Origin: Sphaeramia orbicularis
Lineage: Eukaryota; Chordata; Actinopteri; Kurtiformes; Apogonidae
NCBI RefSeq assembly: GCF_902148855.1
Contig: NC_043957.1
Location: 54,741,108 to 54,805,107 of the forward strand
Direction of reading: 5' to 3'
DNA: 64,000 nucleotides
Below the pieces are notes generated by a model. That model searched no databases and was not told the DNA's origin. It worked only from the letters and a program-made list of their open reading frames with translations. Shown in pieces: positions 36,805-48,825 of the stretch (positions within the stretch are counted from its first letter, which is position 1; the number at the start of each line of letters is the position of its first letter). Both the position numbers and the translations under genes were made by a program.

Positions 36805-38073
36805 AACCGAGCATAAGGGGGGTACAAGCCCATGTAAATATTTTTAATTAATAAGCTGCATGGAGTGGTCAAAGAAAGCCTGAGACGAGAAAAATGATCA
36901 TTCATAAATTTATTTATAAAGGTTTATATCATCAAACAAAATGACCTTTATTAAAAACTAAACCCTAAAAAGGGTAAAAAGAATAAAACCACAAAAAGAA
37001 CACAACACAATAAAAAGTTCTAGTAATGTAAAATGCTAGGGACTGGCTGGCCGCGGGTGCACACGGCGAGAGGCAGAATTAAATGGGGGCAGAGTACTCA
37101 CTACATGCTCCGTGCAACACACACACACACAAAACAAGAAAACTACACGGACAACAAAAGCATGCAAAGGCGAGTGAGGACGTGCAAAATACCACACAGG
37201 GAGTGATGGGGCGGCAGTGAGGAACTCTGTCACCGGACCCTCCACCGGCTTGGGCAACCGCGCTTAGACCAGAACCTGCAGCAAAAGGAACACAAGTTAA
37301 AATCCATACAAAGGAAAAAAAAAAGGGTTCCACATGCACAAAAAAAGGGCACTGCTCGGTGAACAACCAACTACATAAATCACCGGAACATAATGCATAA
37401 ACGTAGCCCAAACAAACAAAACAAAAACCAACACGGAAACGCTAGACCCAAATCATAATAACGAGACCCAAATAAAAACAGCAATGGCCGGACTCCTAAA
37501 AGAAAACACACATAAAGTTAATGGTCAAAATTTCTCTGTCGCTAACCAAAAAAAGAGTAAAAATTTATACCTAAGAAAAACAAAGCGACAGGTATGTGTG
37601 ACCCACAGGCATCCGCCGCAGCGACCCAGGCTGGTGTCTACAAGGTGTCTATAAAAACAAGGATAAACAATGATAAAATAGCGAACCTAAGGACAAACAG
37701 AATACAGTTCAGCAACACCTACCCAGCTTAACGCAGCACCAGTCACATCAGCAGCAGGGGTAAAACAGACAAAACGGCAGCTTACCTATGCCCTGTCCGC
37801 CCACATCTATATACCAGGCCTTTAGATTACACCTTGGCTGGGCCGACTAACGGTGTGCCCAAATTAAATGTCCCCAAATTAAAAATAAAAAAAGGCCAGA
37901 GCAGAGTGTAAACGAAAGTATCGACTCACTCGCCCCTGCTTTTTTCCTCCCGTAAAACACATCGGTTATAATATACAAGGCTTGTTCATAACGACAGAGA
38001 AAACATTGACAACAACACATATGTACCGAACAGGAAAGCACAAGTATTCATGCTTCCCGCAGAAGTCATATTT

Positions 38074-38790
38074 TGTGATAACGTTAGCACAAACACAGAA
38101 TCCAAATGCAGAACTCCGACAACAAAAGTTAGTTCCAAAAGGTTTATTATTCACACACAGGTGAAAAAATATAATGAGTGACAGAATCTTGAGGATAATG
38201 GTTGGGGATTTCCTCCTCTGATTCGTCCTCCGGATCGAGGGCAGCAGCCCGTCTCCCCGAGCGGTGTTAGGAGTATTTTCCCCGACTGGGGAAAAGCAAA
38301 GGGAGGTCAGGGACGGAAACAGGTCATACACAGGCAGGCTAACAATCGAGCAACAGGACATTAGGACTAGGCAAACTCACGTACCGGTAGTCAGGGCGAG
38401 AAGGTCAAAACCAGATCAGATGAGGCAGACAAAAACCGACAGGGATCAGGCAGAAGACGAAAAACCGAGGAATCCAAAACAGGTCAAAAAACAGGCAAAC
38501 AAACGAGGTCAAGTACGCTGGTCTGAACTACTGGAGTTACAAACTGGCGACTGACAAGGGGAAAAGACAGGGTTTAAATACACAAAAGGGAGGGAAGACA
38601 ACTAGACACAGGTGAAGCAAATTAGGGCGGAGACAGGTAATCAGGACAGAGGTCAGGATGAGCGGGGAACAGGAAGTAAAGACGACAGACAAGACACATG
38701 AGGGGAAACTTAACAAAATAAAACAGGAAGTGACACACAAAACATAAAAGACAGACAAGACCAGACTATTGTCTGGCAGCAGGTATGACA
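38074..38790 (-). mobile_element. Solo LTR, Gypsy-like
   Basis: 717 bp, TG...CA, with a perfect 5-bp target duplication TATTT (38069-38073 and 38791-38795). On the minus strand it starts TGTCATACCTGCTGCC and resembles the LTR at 27762-28470 in its early part (caga...tctggt, ttgtctgtc). No internal coding region. Confidence 0.85.
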
Positions 38791-39288
38791 TATTTGCGCC
38801 GTTTGATTGGTCTAAATCACCCGTTTCGGCCAATGAGAGGTGATGAGAGCTTGGAGATTGACTCGTACGTTGTACGCCAAAGGTTTTCTCTCAACAACCA
38901 TGCCTCGTGGGCGACCTATAAGTTCAGGCCGCTCACATAACAAACGCAGTGAAACATATGACATATGAATTATCTGCCTGCATGCAGTCCTGTGATTTTG
39001 GAATTAAAATCAGCTGGCCATATGCTGATCAATACTTCTGGAAATTAGACTTGTGGAATCCATGCCTTCATACTCTTGAATATATCTGAAATAGTCTGAG
39101 AAAACAGGAATTACTGTTGAAAAATCTAATCCCGCACCCACCCCCTCCGCCGATTCCAGCATCTGATGTGCCCAAATTAAGGTAATCTAAAGCCCTGTAT
39201 ACTCTATCTAAATGATTGGAATGCGGAAGCTAGCGCAAACCGGGGCGGACCTGGTACAGGAGCTGCCGATGGACAATCTACCTCCCGC

Positions 39289-39348
<60 letters not shown>

Positions 39349-39351
<3 letters not shown>

Positions 39352-39898
39352 GGTGGGGAAGCAAAATTTACAACGAACATTTAGTTGTTTTTTCTCAGCA
39401 GGCACTACGTCAATTGTTTTGAAACCAAACATATATTGATGTCATAATCATACCTAACACTATTATCCATACCTTTTCAGAAACTTTTGCCCATATGAGT
39501 AATCAGGAAAGCAAACGTCAAAGAGTGTGTGATTTGCTGAATGCACTCGTCACACCAAAGGAGATTTCAAAAATAGTTGGAGTGTCCATAAAGACTGTTT
39601 ATAATGGAAAGAAGAGAATGACTATGAGCAAAACTATTACGAGAAAGTCTGGAAGATACAATTAAAGAAGAATGGGAGAAGTTGTCACCTGAATATTTGA
39701 GGAACACTTGCGCAAGTTTCAGGAAGCGTGTGAAGGCAGTTATTGAGAAAGAAGGAGGACATATAGAATAAAAACATTTTCTATTATGTAAATTTTCTTG
39801 TGGCAAATAAATTCTCATGACTTTCAATAACCTAATTGGTCATACACTGTCTTTCAGTCCCTGCCTCAAAATATTGTAAATTTTGCTTCCCCACCCTG
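39349..39898 (+). mobile_element. Deletion derivative of a Tc1/mariner transposon
   Basis: 550 bp with perfect terminal inverted repeats of at least 23 bp (cagggtggggaagcaaaat...) and TA on both sides. It landed inside a (TA)n tract that continues on both flanks (39291-39348, 39899-39976). Inside, from the ATG at 39495, is a helix-turn-helix N-terminus (ESKRQRVCDLLNALVTPKEI, then VSIKTVYN). It is followed closely by a piece resembling the transposase C-terminus (EEWEKLSP-like, out of a continuous frame). The catalytic middle is absent, so it is non-autonomous. Confidence 0.9.
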
Positions 39899-39917
39899 TA
39901 TATACATATATATATAC

Positions 39918-39979
<62 letters not shown>

Positions 39980-40014
39980 ACCTTTTTTTTTTTTCCAGTG
40001 GCCCTAATCCTCTT

Positions 40015-40619
40015 CCGTAGTTTTGAGTTATAAAGAGATTACTTTTTTTTTTTTGTGATATGGGACAAAAAATGTTTAATATCAGTGGGTTTTCTGCTGC
40101 TTAAATATTTGATTCATATTTGATGATTTATAATTTGATTTGTATTTCTGTTGTTTTTACTTTAGATTATTATTTAAGTTATATCATATTTTTATTCTTT
40201 TTTTTTGTCTTCTACCTGTGTATTGTTTATTTCCGTGAAGGTATTCACATAAGACTTTTTTGGCTTCTATCCTCTCTTGTTTGAATGTTTTGTTTTAATT
40301 TTCTCTTGCTGTTTATGATGTGCAAATAAATTAATTAAAAAATAATTAATTTTTGGGTGTGAAGACAAAAAATAACAATAATAATAATATTGTTGTTCTT
40401 ATTTAAGTTAATTTACATGATTTTTTTTCTTTCTTTCTTTTTCTCTTCGGTGGGATGGTCATTGTTTTTGTGTGGTTATAATTTACTATGTACTTGCAGC
40501 TTAAAATAATGTCAAGAAGTTGAAATATTGTAATATATGATTTAGGGAAAGGGGTGCGATTAAATAAGTGTTGGCTTCTTCTTCCTTTCCTAAAATATTT
40601 CTTTTGTATAATAGAACAT
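40015..40619. other. AT-rich spacer
   Basis: AT-rich, with several poly-T runs. No gene, RNA or named repeat recognised. Confidence 0.5.
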
Positions 40620-41329
<710 letters not shown>

Positions 41330-42586
41330 TAAACAATTTTGCATCATATTTCACATTCACTATTGAGATCCAAAATAAGTATTGTGTTATTTCATCGACT
41401 TCTCATTTTGTTGATGATACTTCAGGACCTTGGACAGCGAAGGAAAAAGCACAAGACGCATTTGTAGCTTTAATCAAACCAAAGAGCTTTACATCCTTTA
41501 TCTCTGCTGTTGTTCATCTGGTGGTGCTAAATCAGAAGATAGAGAGCTTAAACTGTCTGCTCCTACAACACTACAGCTCTTTTCAGAGTCACCACATGTT
41601 CACAAAGATACTGAACCTTCACATCTGGAGGAAAATATCTGTAGATTATGTTGTTATGTTTGTTCCTGTGCAGAGTTGCTGCATTAAATAATATATATGA
41701 CAGGAAAGTCACAGAGGCGCACTTCTACTCTGATTTCAGATAATTTGGCTCTAGTCAGTGTCTTATCCTGTTGGATCCCAAATTAAAAGTCTGTATTGTA
41801 TGTAGACACATGTTTCATTTTTAAGGGTTACTGTATTATCATAGTAGTTTTTCCTCTTGTGTTTGGAACTAAAACTGAAATTTACCTTTTGTTCAAGATA
41901 TCACATCCAGAGAACCATTTCAGTGCCAGTGATAAGTCTCTGTTTTGTGAGTAAACCTACTGTGAAATAGAAATAATAATGTAATGCTTCAAATCAAAGG
42001 CTAGAAAACCCTGAACACCAAATAAAGCTCCCAAACATCCTGTGGGAGGCATAATTTGAAAATTTGTCATAAGACTATACATCTAACAGTTATCAGTTTA
42101 ATTTATGATCCTATTTTTTACTACGTTTAACAGACATTTGAGTGTCCAAATCAAGGTTATAATAGTTTTGGATTTTTAATTATAGTTTAGTTTTAATTAG
42201 TTTTGACTTTTTTTTCTCTTATTCAGTTAGTTTTAATTAGTTTTTAGAGCAGGCTTGTTAGTTTTTATTAGTTATCGTTTTTTTCTGAATGCTTAGTTTT
42301 AGTTTAGTTTAGTTTAGTTTTAGTATTAGCTTTAGTTATTTCATATATTTTATCTTCCTCATCATCCTATTCAAAGAAATTAGTGAGGCGTGGATATGGG
42401 TTACCCTGGACACTTTATTTGGGGGTCGGGTTAGGGCGTCTCATGGACTGAGCAGAGACACAATGTACCGTACAATGTATAAATTCCCTATAGCAGGTTG
42501 AGGGGGGGTGCAATCCATACACAACGTCACTTACGTGAAACAATGCGAAGATGTGCAAAGCATGAGAGGAGATGCACAAAGCAGCC

Positions 42587-43445
42587 AGCAGTTAAACCAG
42601 ATAGAAACATATAAACCAGCTAACCAGCAGTTAAAGCAGATAGGAACCTATTATAAACCAGCTAACCAGCAGTTAAACCAGATAGAAACATATATAAACC
42701 AGCTAACCAGCAGTTAAAGCAGATAGGAACCTATTATAAACCAGCTAACCAGCAGTTAAAGCAGATAGGAACCTATTATAAACCAGCTAACCAGCAGTTA
42801 AAGCAGATAGGAACCTATTATAAACCAGCTAACCAGCAGTTAAAGCAGATAGGAACCTATTATAAACCAGCTAACCAGCAGTTAAACCAGATAGAAACAT
42901 ATAAACCAGCTAACCAGCAGTTAAAGCAGATAGAAACATATATAACCAGCTAACCAGCAGTTAAAGCAGACAGAAACATATATAAACCAGCTAACCAGCA
43001 GTTAAAGCAGATAGGAACCTATTATAAACCAGCTAACCAGCAGTTAAAGCAGATAGGAACCTATTTTAAACCAGCTAACCAGCAGTTAAAGCAGATAGGA
43101 ACCTATTATAAACCAGCTAACCAGCAGTTAAAGCAGATAGGAACCTATTATAAACCAGCTAACCAGCAGTTAAAGCAGATAGGAACCTATTATAAACCAG
43201 CTAACCAGCAGTTAAACCAGATAGAAACATATAAACCAGCTAACCAGCAGTTAAAGCAGATAGAAACATATATAACCAGCTAACCAGCAGTTAAAGCAGA
43301 CAGAAACATATATAAACCAGCTAACCAGCAGTTAAAGCAGACAGAAACATATATAAACCAGCTAACCAGCAGTTAAAGCAGGTACGAACATATTATAAAC
43401 CAGCTAACCAGCAGTTAAAGCAGACAGAAACATATATAAACCACT
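42587..43445. repeat. Minisatellite, ~39-42 bp unit, about 21 copies
   Basis: The unit is cagctaaccagcagttaaag followed by cagataggaacctattataa and a short join. Three variants alternate (gataggaacctatt, gatagaaacatata, gacagaaacatata) in a partly repeated higher-order pattern: the block from about 42840 to 42990 recurs at 43200 to 43310. Units are contiguous with no unique spacers. Confidence 0.95.
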
Positions 43446-43794
43446 TATAAACATATATAACCCAGTCCATCATCAGTAAACCACACCTTAGCAGATATCT
43501 CATATCTTAATCATCTTCAGTTCCATTATTAGCCAACTTTGCTTCAGTTCAGTTCAGCTAGCTGTAGCTAGTAACATCAAACGTTTTTTAACAATATAAC
43601 AGGTTCCATACCTCTGTAATTGGATTAGTTTTCATCCTCCTCTTTTCTCCTCCTCTAAACTGTGCAGTTAAGGCCTTGGAAGGTCTTTTCATGGTGATAA
43701 ACTCTCCAGTTTTTACCTGGATGCTAGTTCAACACTGACTCTGTCATTTAGCTCTGCTCTGTCTCTGTCACTCACACGCACACACACGGTACGC

Positions 43795-43828
<34 letters not shown>

Positions 43829-43944
43829 CGACCCATGCATCACTAAAGTAAACCCCAGACAGGACTGTGCTGCTTTGTCCCAGCTTTAGTCTGTGTGTTC
43901 CAGGTAGAGTGGGGACCAGAAGACAACTGGAAACCACCAGTGAC

Positions 43945-46857
43945 CAGAGCCGTCGCGATGACGTAGGCAAGGTAGGCAGTTGCCTAGGGCCCCTCGCTGA
44001 AGAGGGCCCCCGATGGCCGCATGGTCATTTATCTGTACAACTTATTAAAAACCATCCATTGTAAACAAACCACCACAGTGAGGCAGCATTAACCCTCTCC
44101 TGTACTGTTTTGTGACTGGGGCCCCCCAGACTAGGGGGATTCCCCCTATGCAATGACAAACACTATGAGGGTCATGTAGAAATGTCTGCCCTCGCGCACC
44201 CCCCATCACACCCCCCACTCTCTGTCAGTGGAGGAACAAATGGTCTGTCTACACCAGGCGTGTCCAAAGTCCGGCCCAGGGGCCAATCACGGCCCGCGGT
44301 CAGATTTAACACGGCCCACAGCTTTGGTTTTAGAATGTGTTATTTATGGCCCGCTTGGACTGTTGAACCGAGTACACGATTCATAAAAGCTTCCAAATGC
44401 AGTTCCTCCTTTCACCTCATGGTGGCAGCACCACTCTAACTCTAGCTGGCTCTGTGACCTTACCGTGAACCCTTTTCGCTAATTTCTAACCGTGGCGCCT
44501 GTAAATAAAAAAAAAACAAAGTTGACAGTGAGGGCTGCCGCTTCCAGCAGAGATGGGAAGTACAATTTTTTTTCACTGAAAATCGAGGTGATTGTGTTTG
44601 CCTAATTTGTCAACAGACTGTTGCCTTGTTTAAGGAATTCAATGTAAAGAGACACTAGCAGACAAAACATGCTAACGCATACGACAAGCTAGCAGGGAGT
44701 GAGCGCTCTGAAAAAGTGAAGCACATTCCAGCTGCTTTCAACTCAACAGTGACTGTTCATGTGAACCTGAGTTCAGTGAAGTCACCACCAGGGCAGGCTA
44801 CTAAGTTGCCAGGTTAGTTGCCTGTAACTGCTGGTGTTGTGTACTTGTAGATGGAACACAAATATTACTTTCTGAATGATTTTGTGAAAGACAAGAGTAA
44901 GAGTCATATGTTTTCATCTGAAATGTTAACAGACTTTGCATTACTGAGTAATATATGAGTACTGATTAAAGTACTGATTATGAGTACTGATATAGGTCAT
45001 GTTTAAAATGAATGTGGGGTTAAGATTTGTATCAACTTGGATGTTTCAGATACTCCACACAGTTTGTTCTATGTTATCTGTCTCCAGATGTGAAAGGAAG
45101 GCAGAACTGGTTGTTTTTTTTATTTGTTCCCACCTGAGTGGCTCAGATTTGGTTACACTGCCATTTAAAAAAATGACATTGTGACAATGAAAATAAACTT
45201 GTTGTAGAACAGCGTGTTTATATGTAATTTTTACTGTTTAAAAAACGTCTGAAGGGACCACTGGCCCCTGGCAGTGTCCACATTACCAGATCTGGCCCTC
45301 TTTAAAAAAAAGTTTGGACACCCCTGGTCTACACTGAACACGGCGGCGCGAGCATTTAAAAACAGCAATGATAAAGCGCTCCTACCCTTCAGGGTTTGCA
45401 AAAAGACAAAAAAGAAAGAAGAGGAAAAACGCCAACGACACAGCGGTAAGTATTAAGTAAACCATTGTTTTCTCCAAATAGGCTACAACTGTGTGATATG
45501 TTTGAAAGTGTGCGAACAAAAGCCCTCACATCAGTGACCAAACACAAACATAGATGTTAGCATGAGAGGGAGAGGATTCAGTTCAAGAACTAATCACATA
45601 CACACAACACAACTGTGTTCTGTTGGAAGAATTTAAGGAGAGAAGGAACACAACTGCTCCATCGCCCTTTTCTACTGTTGGACAGCGTTCCAAAACTTCT
45701 TTTGAGCTAAATAATTTGGATGTGGAGGACCGAAGTACGACAGCATTAAAAGTATTTAGTCATGAAAAGCCAAAGCTAAGCCTACTGAAGTGTTTTCACT
45801 TACTCTGGACGGATGTCTGCTCCTGCTGCCGTCACCCACACAACTTTATTCCAGACAAAATCGTCTGCTCCTATGAATCCCATCCAGTTTGGACAAATAA
45901 TCCATCCAGTTCAATGGACATTTTCGGTTAGCTAGCAATTTCCGTTGGTGATCTGTCCATCCCATTAGGAGTAAAATGTCCCTTTTCCATTGCTTTTGTC
46001 CGTCTCATCAGTACGTCTGTTCCTTGTGTTGCAGCTGGTTTAGACACAGAAGAGGACTAGAGTAGGACTGCAGCAAAAGTTTGTATTTTCAAGCCAACAT
46101 TTGTTAAAGTCCCTCACATCAGCTCTGTGCCCTCACTGCGTTTTTTCTTCACGTTCAAGGAAAGCACACGTAAACAATACATGAGGCGTTCAGGAACAAT
46201 TAGAATAATTAGGAAATTACAACACTTTTCAAAATCGTCAAATATTCAGAATATTCAAATACAACATCAAAAAAATGAATGGCGGTGTCTGTGAACCATG
46301 TCTGTGAACCACGTAATCACAATCCTACATTTTAAACTCTGTAATTATCTATATTTCCCACACTTGCCCATCAACACATCGCAACACTTTGCACCATGTG
46401 CTCAGGTAGTTTTCCCGGATGAGGTCTGACGTTACATTTTGGTGCATTATGGGAAGTGAAGTTCTTCTCCTGCAAAGTTACTATCAAATCCTCCGCACTT
46501 TAATCATATACTTCTAGAATAAGGACAAAAGTAAGCCTACTCACCAAATGCCTTTTTTTTTTTTCTTTTTCAGGTGCTTTGCTTAAATTTCTGTCAGCGC
46601 CAACTGATAGTGACAATTTGTGTCATTCCCATCAACAATGCCAAATTGAAGACACTGTGTCCTTTACTACACTCTGGTGGATACTCTGTGTTGCGTAATA
46701 CAGAGTAATTCATGACTCATTAAATGCACCAGAAAACAGGAAATCGCATCTGGATTTTATCTTTCTTCTTCAGTGATTCGACCACCATATCTTCGCGTAT
46801 TAGGGGCCTCACTTTAGTTTCTTGCCTTGGGCCCCCAGATATCTTGAAACGGCCCTG
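43945..46857 (+). mobile_element. Middle hAT element (2.9 kb)
   Basis: The ends are CAGAGCCGTCGCG (left) and CAGGGCCGTTTCA (right, reverse-complemented). They are flanked by a perfect 8-bp duplication CCAGTGAC (43937-43944 and 46858-46865). Next to the left end is gtaggcaaggtaggcagttg. After the inner insertion a frame around 45370 reads MIKRSYPSGFAKRQKRKK, the basic start typical of hAT transposases related to ZMYM proteins. Later frames are fragmentary, so it is inactive. Confidence 0.9.
44255..45326. mobile_element. Inner hAT element (1.07 kb)
   Basis: The ends are CAGGCGTGTCCAAA (left) and CAGGGGTGTCCAAA (right, reverse-complemented), with GGCCC-rich sequence inside each. It is flanked by a perfect 8-bp duplication GTCTACAC (44247-44254 and 45327-45334). 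No transposase frame is seen, so it is non-autonomous. It interrupts the middle hAT just before its transposase start. Confidence 0.92.
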
Positions 46858-47438
46858 CCAGTGACCAGACATGACAGACTGTGTAGTGTTGTATGGTGTC
46901 ACCAGCTCAAACTGCTGGAGCAAAATAAATCAATTTGATATCAATCCGACATTGACAAAGACGAAAACGAAGGGAATGGTATCCATAATTTTTATACGTT
47001 TTAGTTAGTTTTGTAAGCTCACGATACAGTTTGAGTTAGTTATCGTTTTTTTTCTTTTAATTAGAGTTTTTATTAATTTCAGTTAACGAAAATGTTTTTT
47101 CAATTTTAGTTTTCGTCATTTCGTTCGTTTTTGTTAACGATAATAACCTTGGTCCAAATGAAAAGTCAAAGTAGGAGACAATATAATGCAGCATGAGATC
47201 GACTGAACATAGACACCACAAACTGAATAACTCACACCTTCACTGAATATGACAGTAACGACCACAGTGTAAACAAAAAACAAACACTTTACTGTCATTT
47301 TTTTGTGCAATTCACCAGTTAGTTACACAAGGAATGGTTATTGAGCGCTGTATCTCTGTTCCGATCCACTTCATGTTCTATTCTTGTAAATCTTATATTT
47401 CTTTATAGACAGTCAGATGCTTTAATTAAGTCTTTCTA

Positions 47439-47735
47439 CCAGTCTGGATCTCCCTGGAGGTGATGCTGGACCTCTTATTGTAATGAACTAGACGAGACGC
47501 CTCAGAGGTGATGTGTTCAAAGATGTCATTGACTAATGAGTTCATGATGCTCCTGGCCTTGGAGGAGATCCTGGTGTCGGGGTGGACCTGCTTCAGGACC
47601 CTGTACACGTAGATGGTGTACCTCTCCTTCCTGGTCTTTTTCTTCCTCTTGCCTACTTTACCTGTGGCCTTGTTGACAGCTTTCTTGGAGGCCTTCTTGG
47701 ACACATATTTTGCTGCTTATGCCTATTCAAGGAAT
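47439..47735 (-). pseudogene. Histone H2B pseudogene
   Basis: The minus-strand frame follows H2B from the KKASKKAV tail through [20 protein letters not shown] to SREIQTG and then leaves homology, ending RKT-stop. The last ~35 residues (VRLLLPGEL...TSSK) are missing, the initiator ATG is lost and the N-terminal tail is garbled. Changes at conserved sites (G to R in DTGISS, F to L in MNSFV, A to V in RLAHY) show loss of constraint. No stem-loop is found downstream. Its minus orientation after the H3 pseudogene repeats the intact cluster's H3(+)/H2B(-) order. Confidence 0.93.
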
Positions 47736-47799
47736 AAACATTTCAAAGAGCCACCACCTCCTTTATCAGATTCCATGAAAAAATCCCCTTCACCTCCCT

Positions 47800-48594
47800 T
47801 ATGTTTTAGTCTTGATCATAAAATCCACTCTCTGTATCTGTTCTGTGTAAAATCTTTTGCATGAATGTATTTATTTATTTATTTATTTTCACATTTTGCT
47901 CCTCATCTCAACTGTTTAGGAGATGAGGTCGTATTTCATCACAGTTCTTTTGTATCTGTTTTTAAATGTCATTATTTTCAGGCTGTTTCCAGTATCTTAA
48001 CACCTAAGTACGTAAATGTCAAATAACACATCACACTTAAACAGCTGGATGTAATATGTTTTCTTAGCTGTCAGAGGAGTTGCTAAGTAGGTAACATTGG
48101 TTTATTACTAACAGGTGAAAAGATGAAATAGTTTTTGCTTTGTTTAACTATAATATTTATCTCAGCATTAATATTAATGTCAAAAACAGGAAGGAAATGA
48201 AGCTGTTTAACAGCCTCGCCTTCAGTTCAGTCACCACAGAGGAGAGGCATCTGGACAAGAAAACACCCATTCCAGTGAGTTCAGTTATTACCTCCGCCAA
48301 GGAGGTTATGTTTTTGCCAGGGTTTGTTTGTTTGTTTGTTTGTTTGTCTGTCTGTTTGTCTGTCCATTAGTGTGCAACATAACTTAAAAAGTTATGGACA
48401 GATTTTGATGAAATTTTCAGGGTTTGTTGGAAATGGGATAAGGAAGAAATGATTAAATTTTGGTGGTGATCAGGGGTGGGGGGCGCAGACCAGAAAATTT
48501 CATCAAAATCTGTCCATAACTTTTTGAGTTATGTTGCACACTAACGGACAGACAAACAGACAGACAAACAAACCCTGGCAAAAACATAACCTCC

Positions 48595-48632
<38 letters not shown>

Positions 48633-48825
48633 TGATCAGCCTTGGCGGGGGTCTGCGCTCTCCGAGTGCTTCTAGTTTTTATTGTGAAAGTTACATATTA
48701 AACTGGGTGAACAGTAAACATCTGTCAACCATTCTGGTTTGTAATTGACAACAGTTTAATTTTCGGATGAGATCTGCAGCTTTTCATAACTTTAATGAGT
48801 TTTAACTTGTCCTAGTTTGGTCATT
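47800..48825 (+). pseudogene. Broken 5' end of a CD22/Siglec-like gene (remnant 3)
   Basis: Upstream flank like that before genes E and F (47800-48120) is followed by the 5' non-coding exon (about 48180-48278, ending cccattcca before GTGAGTTC). A fold-back element then replaces the signal exon. A 160-bp piece of intron 1 (48665-48825) resumes after it. The next sequence is an L1-like LINE. No coding exon remains. Confidence 0.75.
48287..48650. mobile_element. Fold-back (inverted-repeat) element with G33 tract
   Basis: The left arm ctccgccaaggaggttatgt...gtctgtccattagtgtgcaac recurs inverted in the right arm (gttgcacactaacggacaga...aacataacctcc). The arms of roughly 100-140 bp surround a short loop that itself contains inverted copies of tccataactttt. 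The right arm runs into 33 consecutive G (48597-48629). No coding frame. Confidence 0.85.

Larger units (their letters stand above)
36011..40014. mobile_element. 4.0-kb DNA element with 19-bp perfect terminal repeats, heavily invaded
   Basis: The left end reads aagaggattagggccactg (36011-36029) and its exact reverse complement lies at 39996-40014. Both ends are followed inward by A/T homopolymers. Inside are an (ATT)n tract (36055-36108), (TA)n and (TG)n tracts, a solo LTR (38074-38790), a mariner derivative (39349-39898), and a short frame starting MPRGRPISSGRSHNKRSE at about 38899. I cannot assign a superfamily and see no clear target duplication. The segment 36800-37860 may be a further LTR-like insertion. 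Confidence 0.65.
42152..47151. mobile_element. Outer hAT element of a three-level nest (5.0 kb)
   Basis: The ends are CAAGGTTATAATAG (left) and CAAGGTTATTATCG (right, reverse-complemented). They are flanked by a perfect 8-bp duplication GTCCAAAT (42144-42151 and 47152-47159). Both arms have the TTTTAGTTTTAATTAG-type sequence seen in fish hAT ends. On the minus strand near 43690 a frame MKRPSKALTAQF could be a transposase start. The element holds a minisatellite and a second hAT. It splits the spacer between the H3 and H2B pseudogenes. Confidence 0.9.

Noticed and set aside
36803-37860. Further solo LTR inside the 4-kb element
   Set aside because: A TATATAG and LTR-like base composition are present, but I could not find paired TG...CA ends with a target duplication.
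37856-39179. 13-bp direct repeat gtgcccaaattaa as a target duplication of one large insertion
   Set aside because: The enclosed DNA has no matching ends and contains an LTR with its own TATTT duplication. The repeat may be chance or part of the host element.
42508-42717. Possible protein with KPANQQL repeats
   Set aside because: It is a chance frame in the 39-42-bp minisatellite and breaks when unit length varies.
42587-43445. CRISPR-like array
   Set aside because: The units are contiguous minisatellite copies with no unique spacers, in a vertebrate genome.
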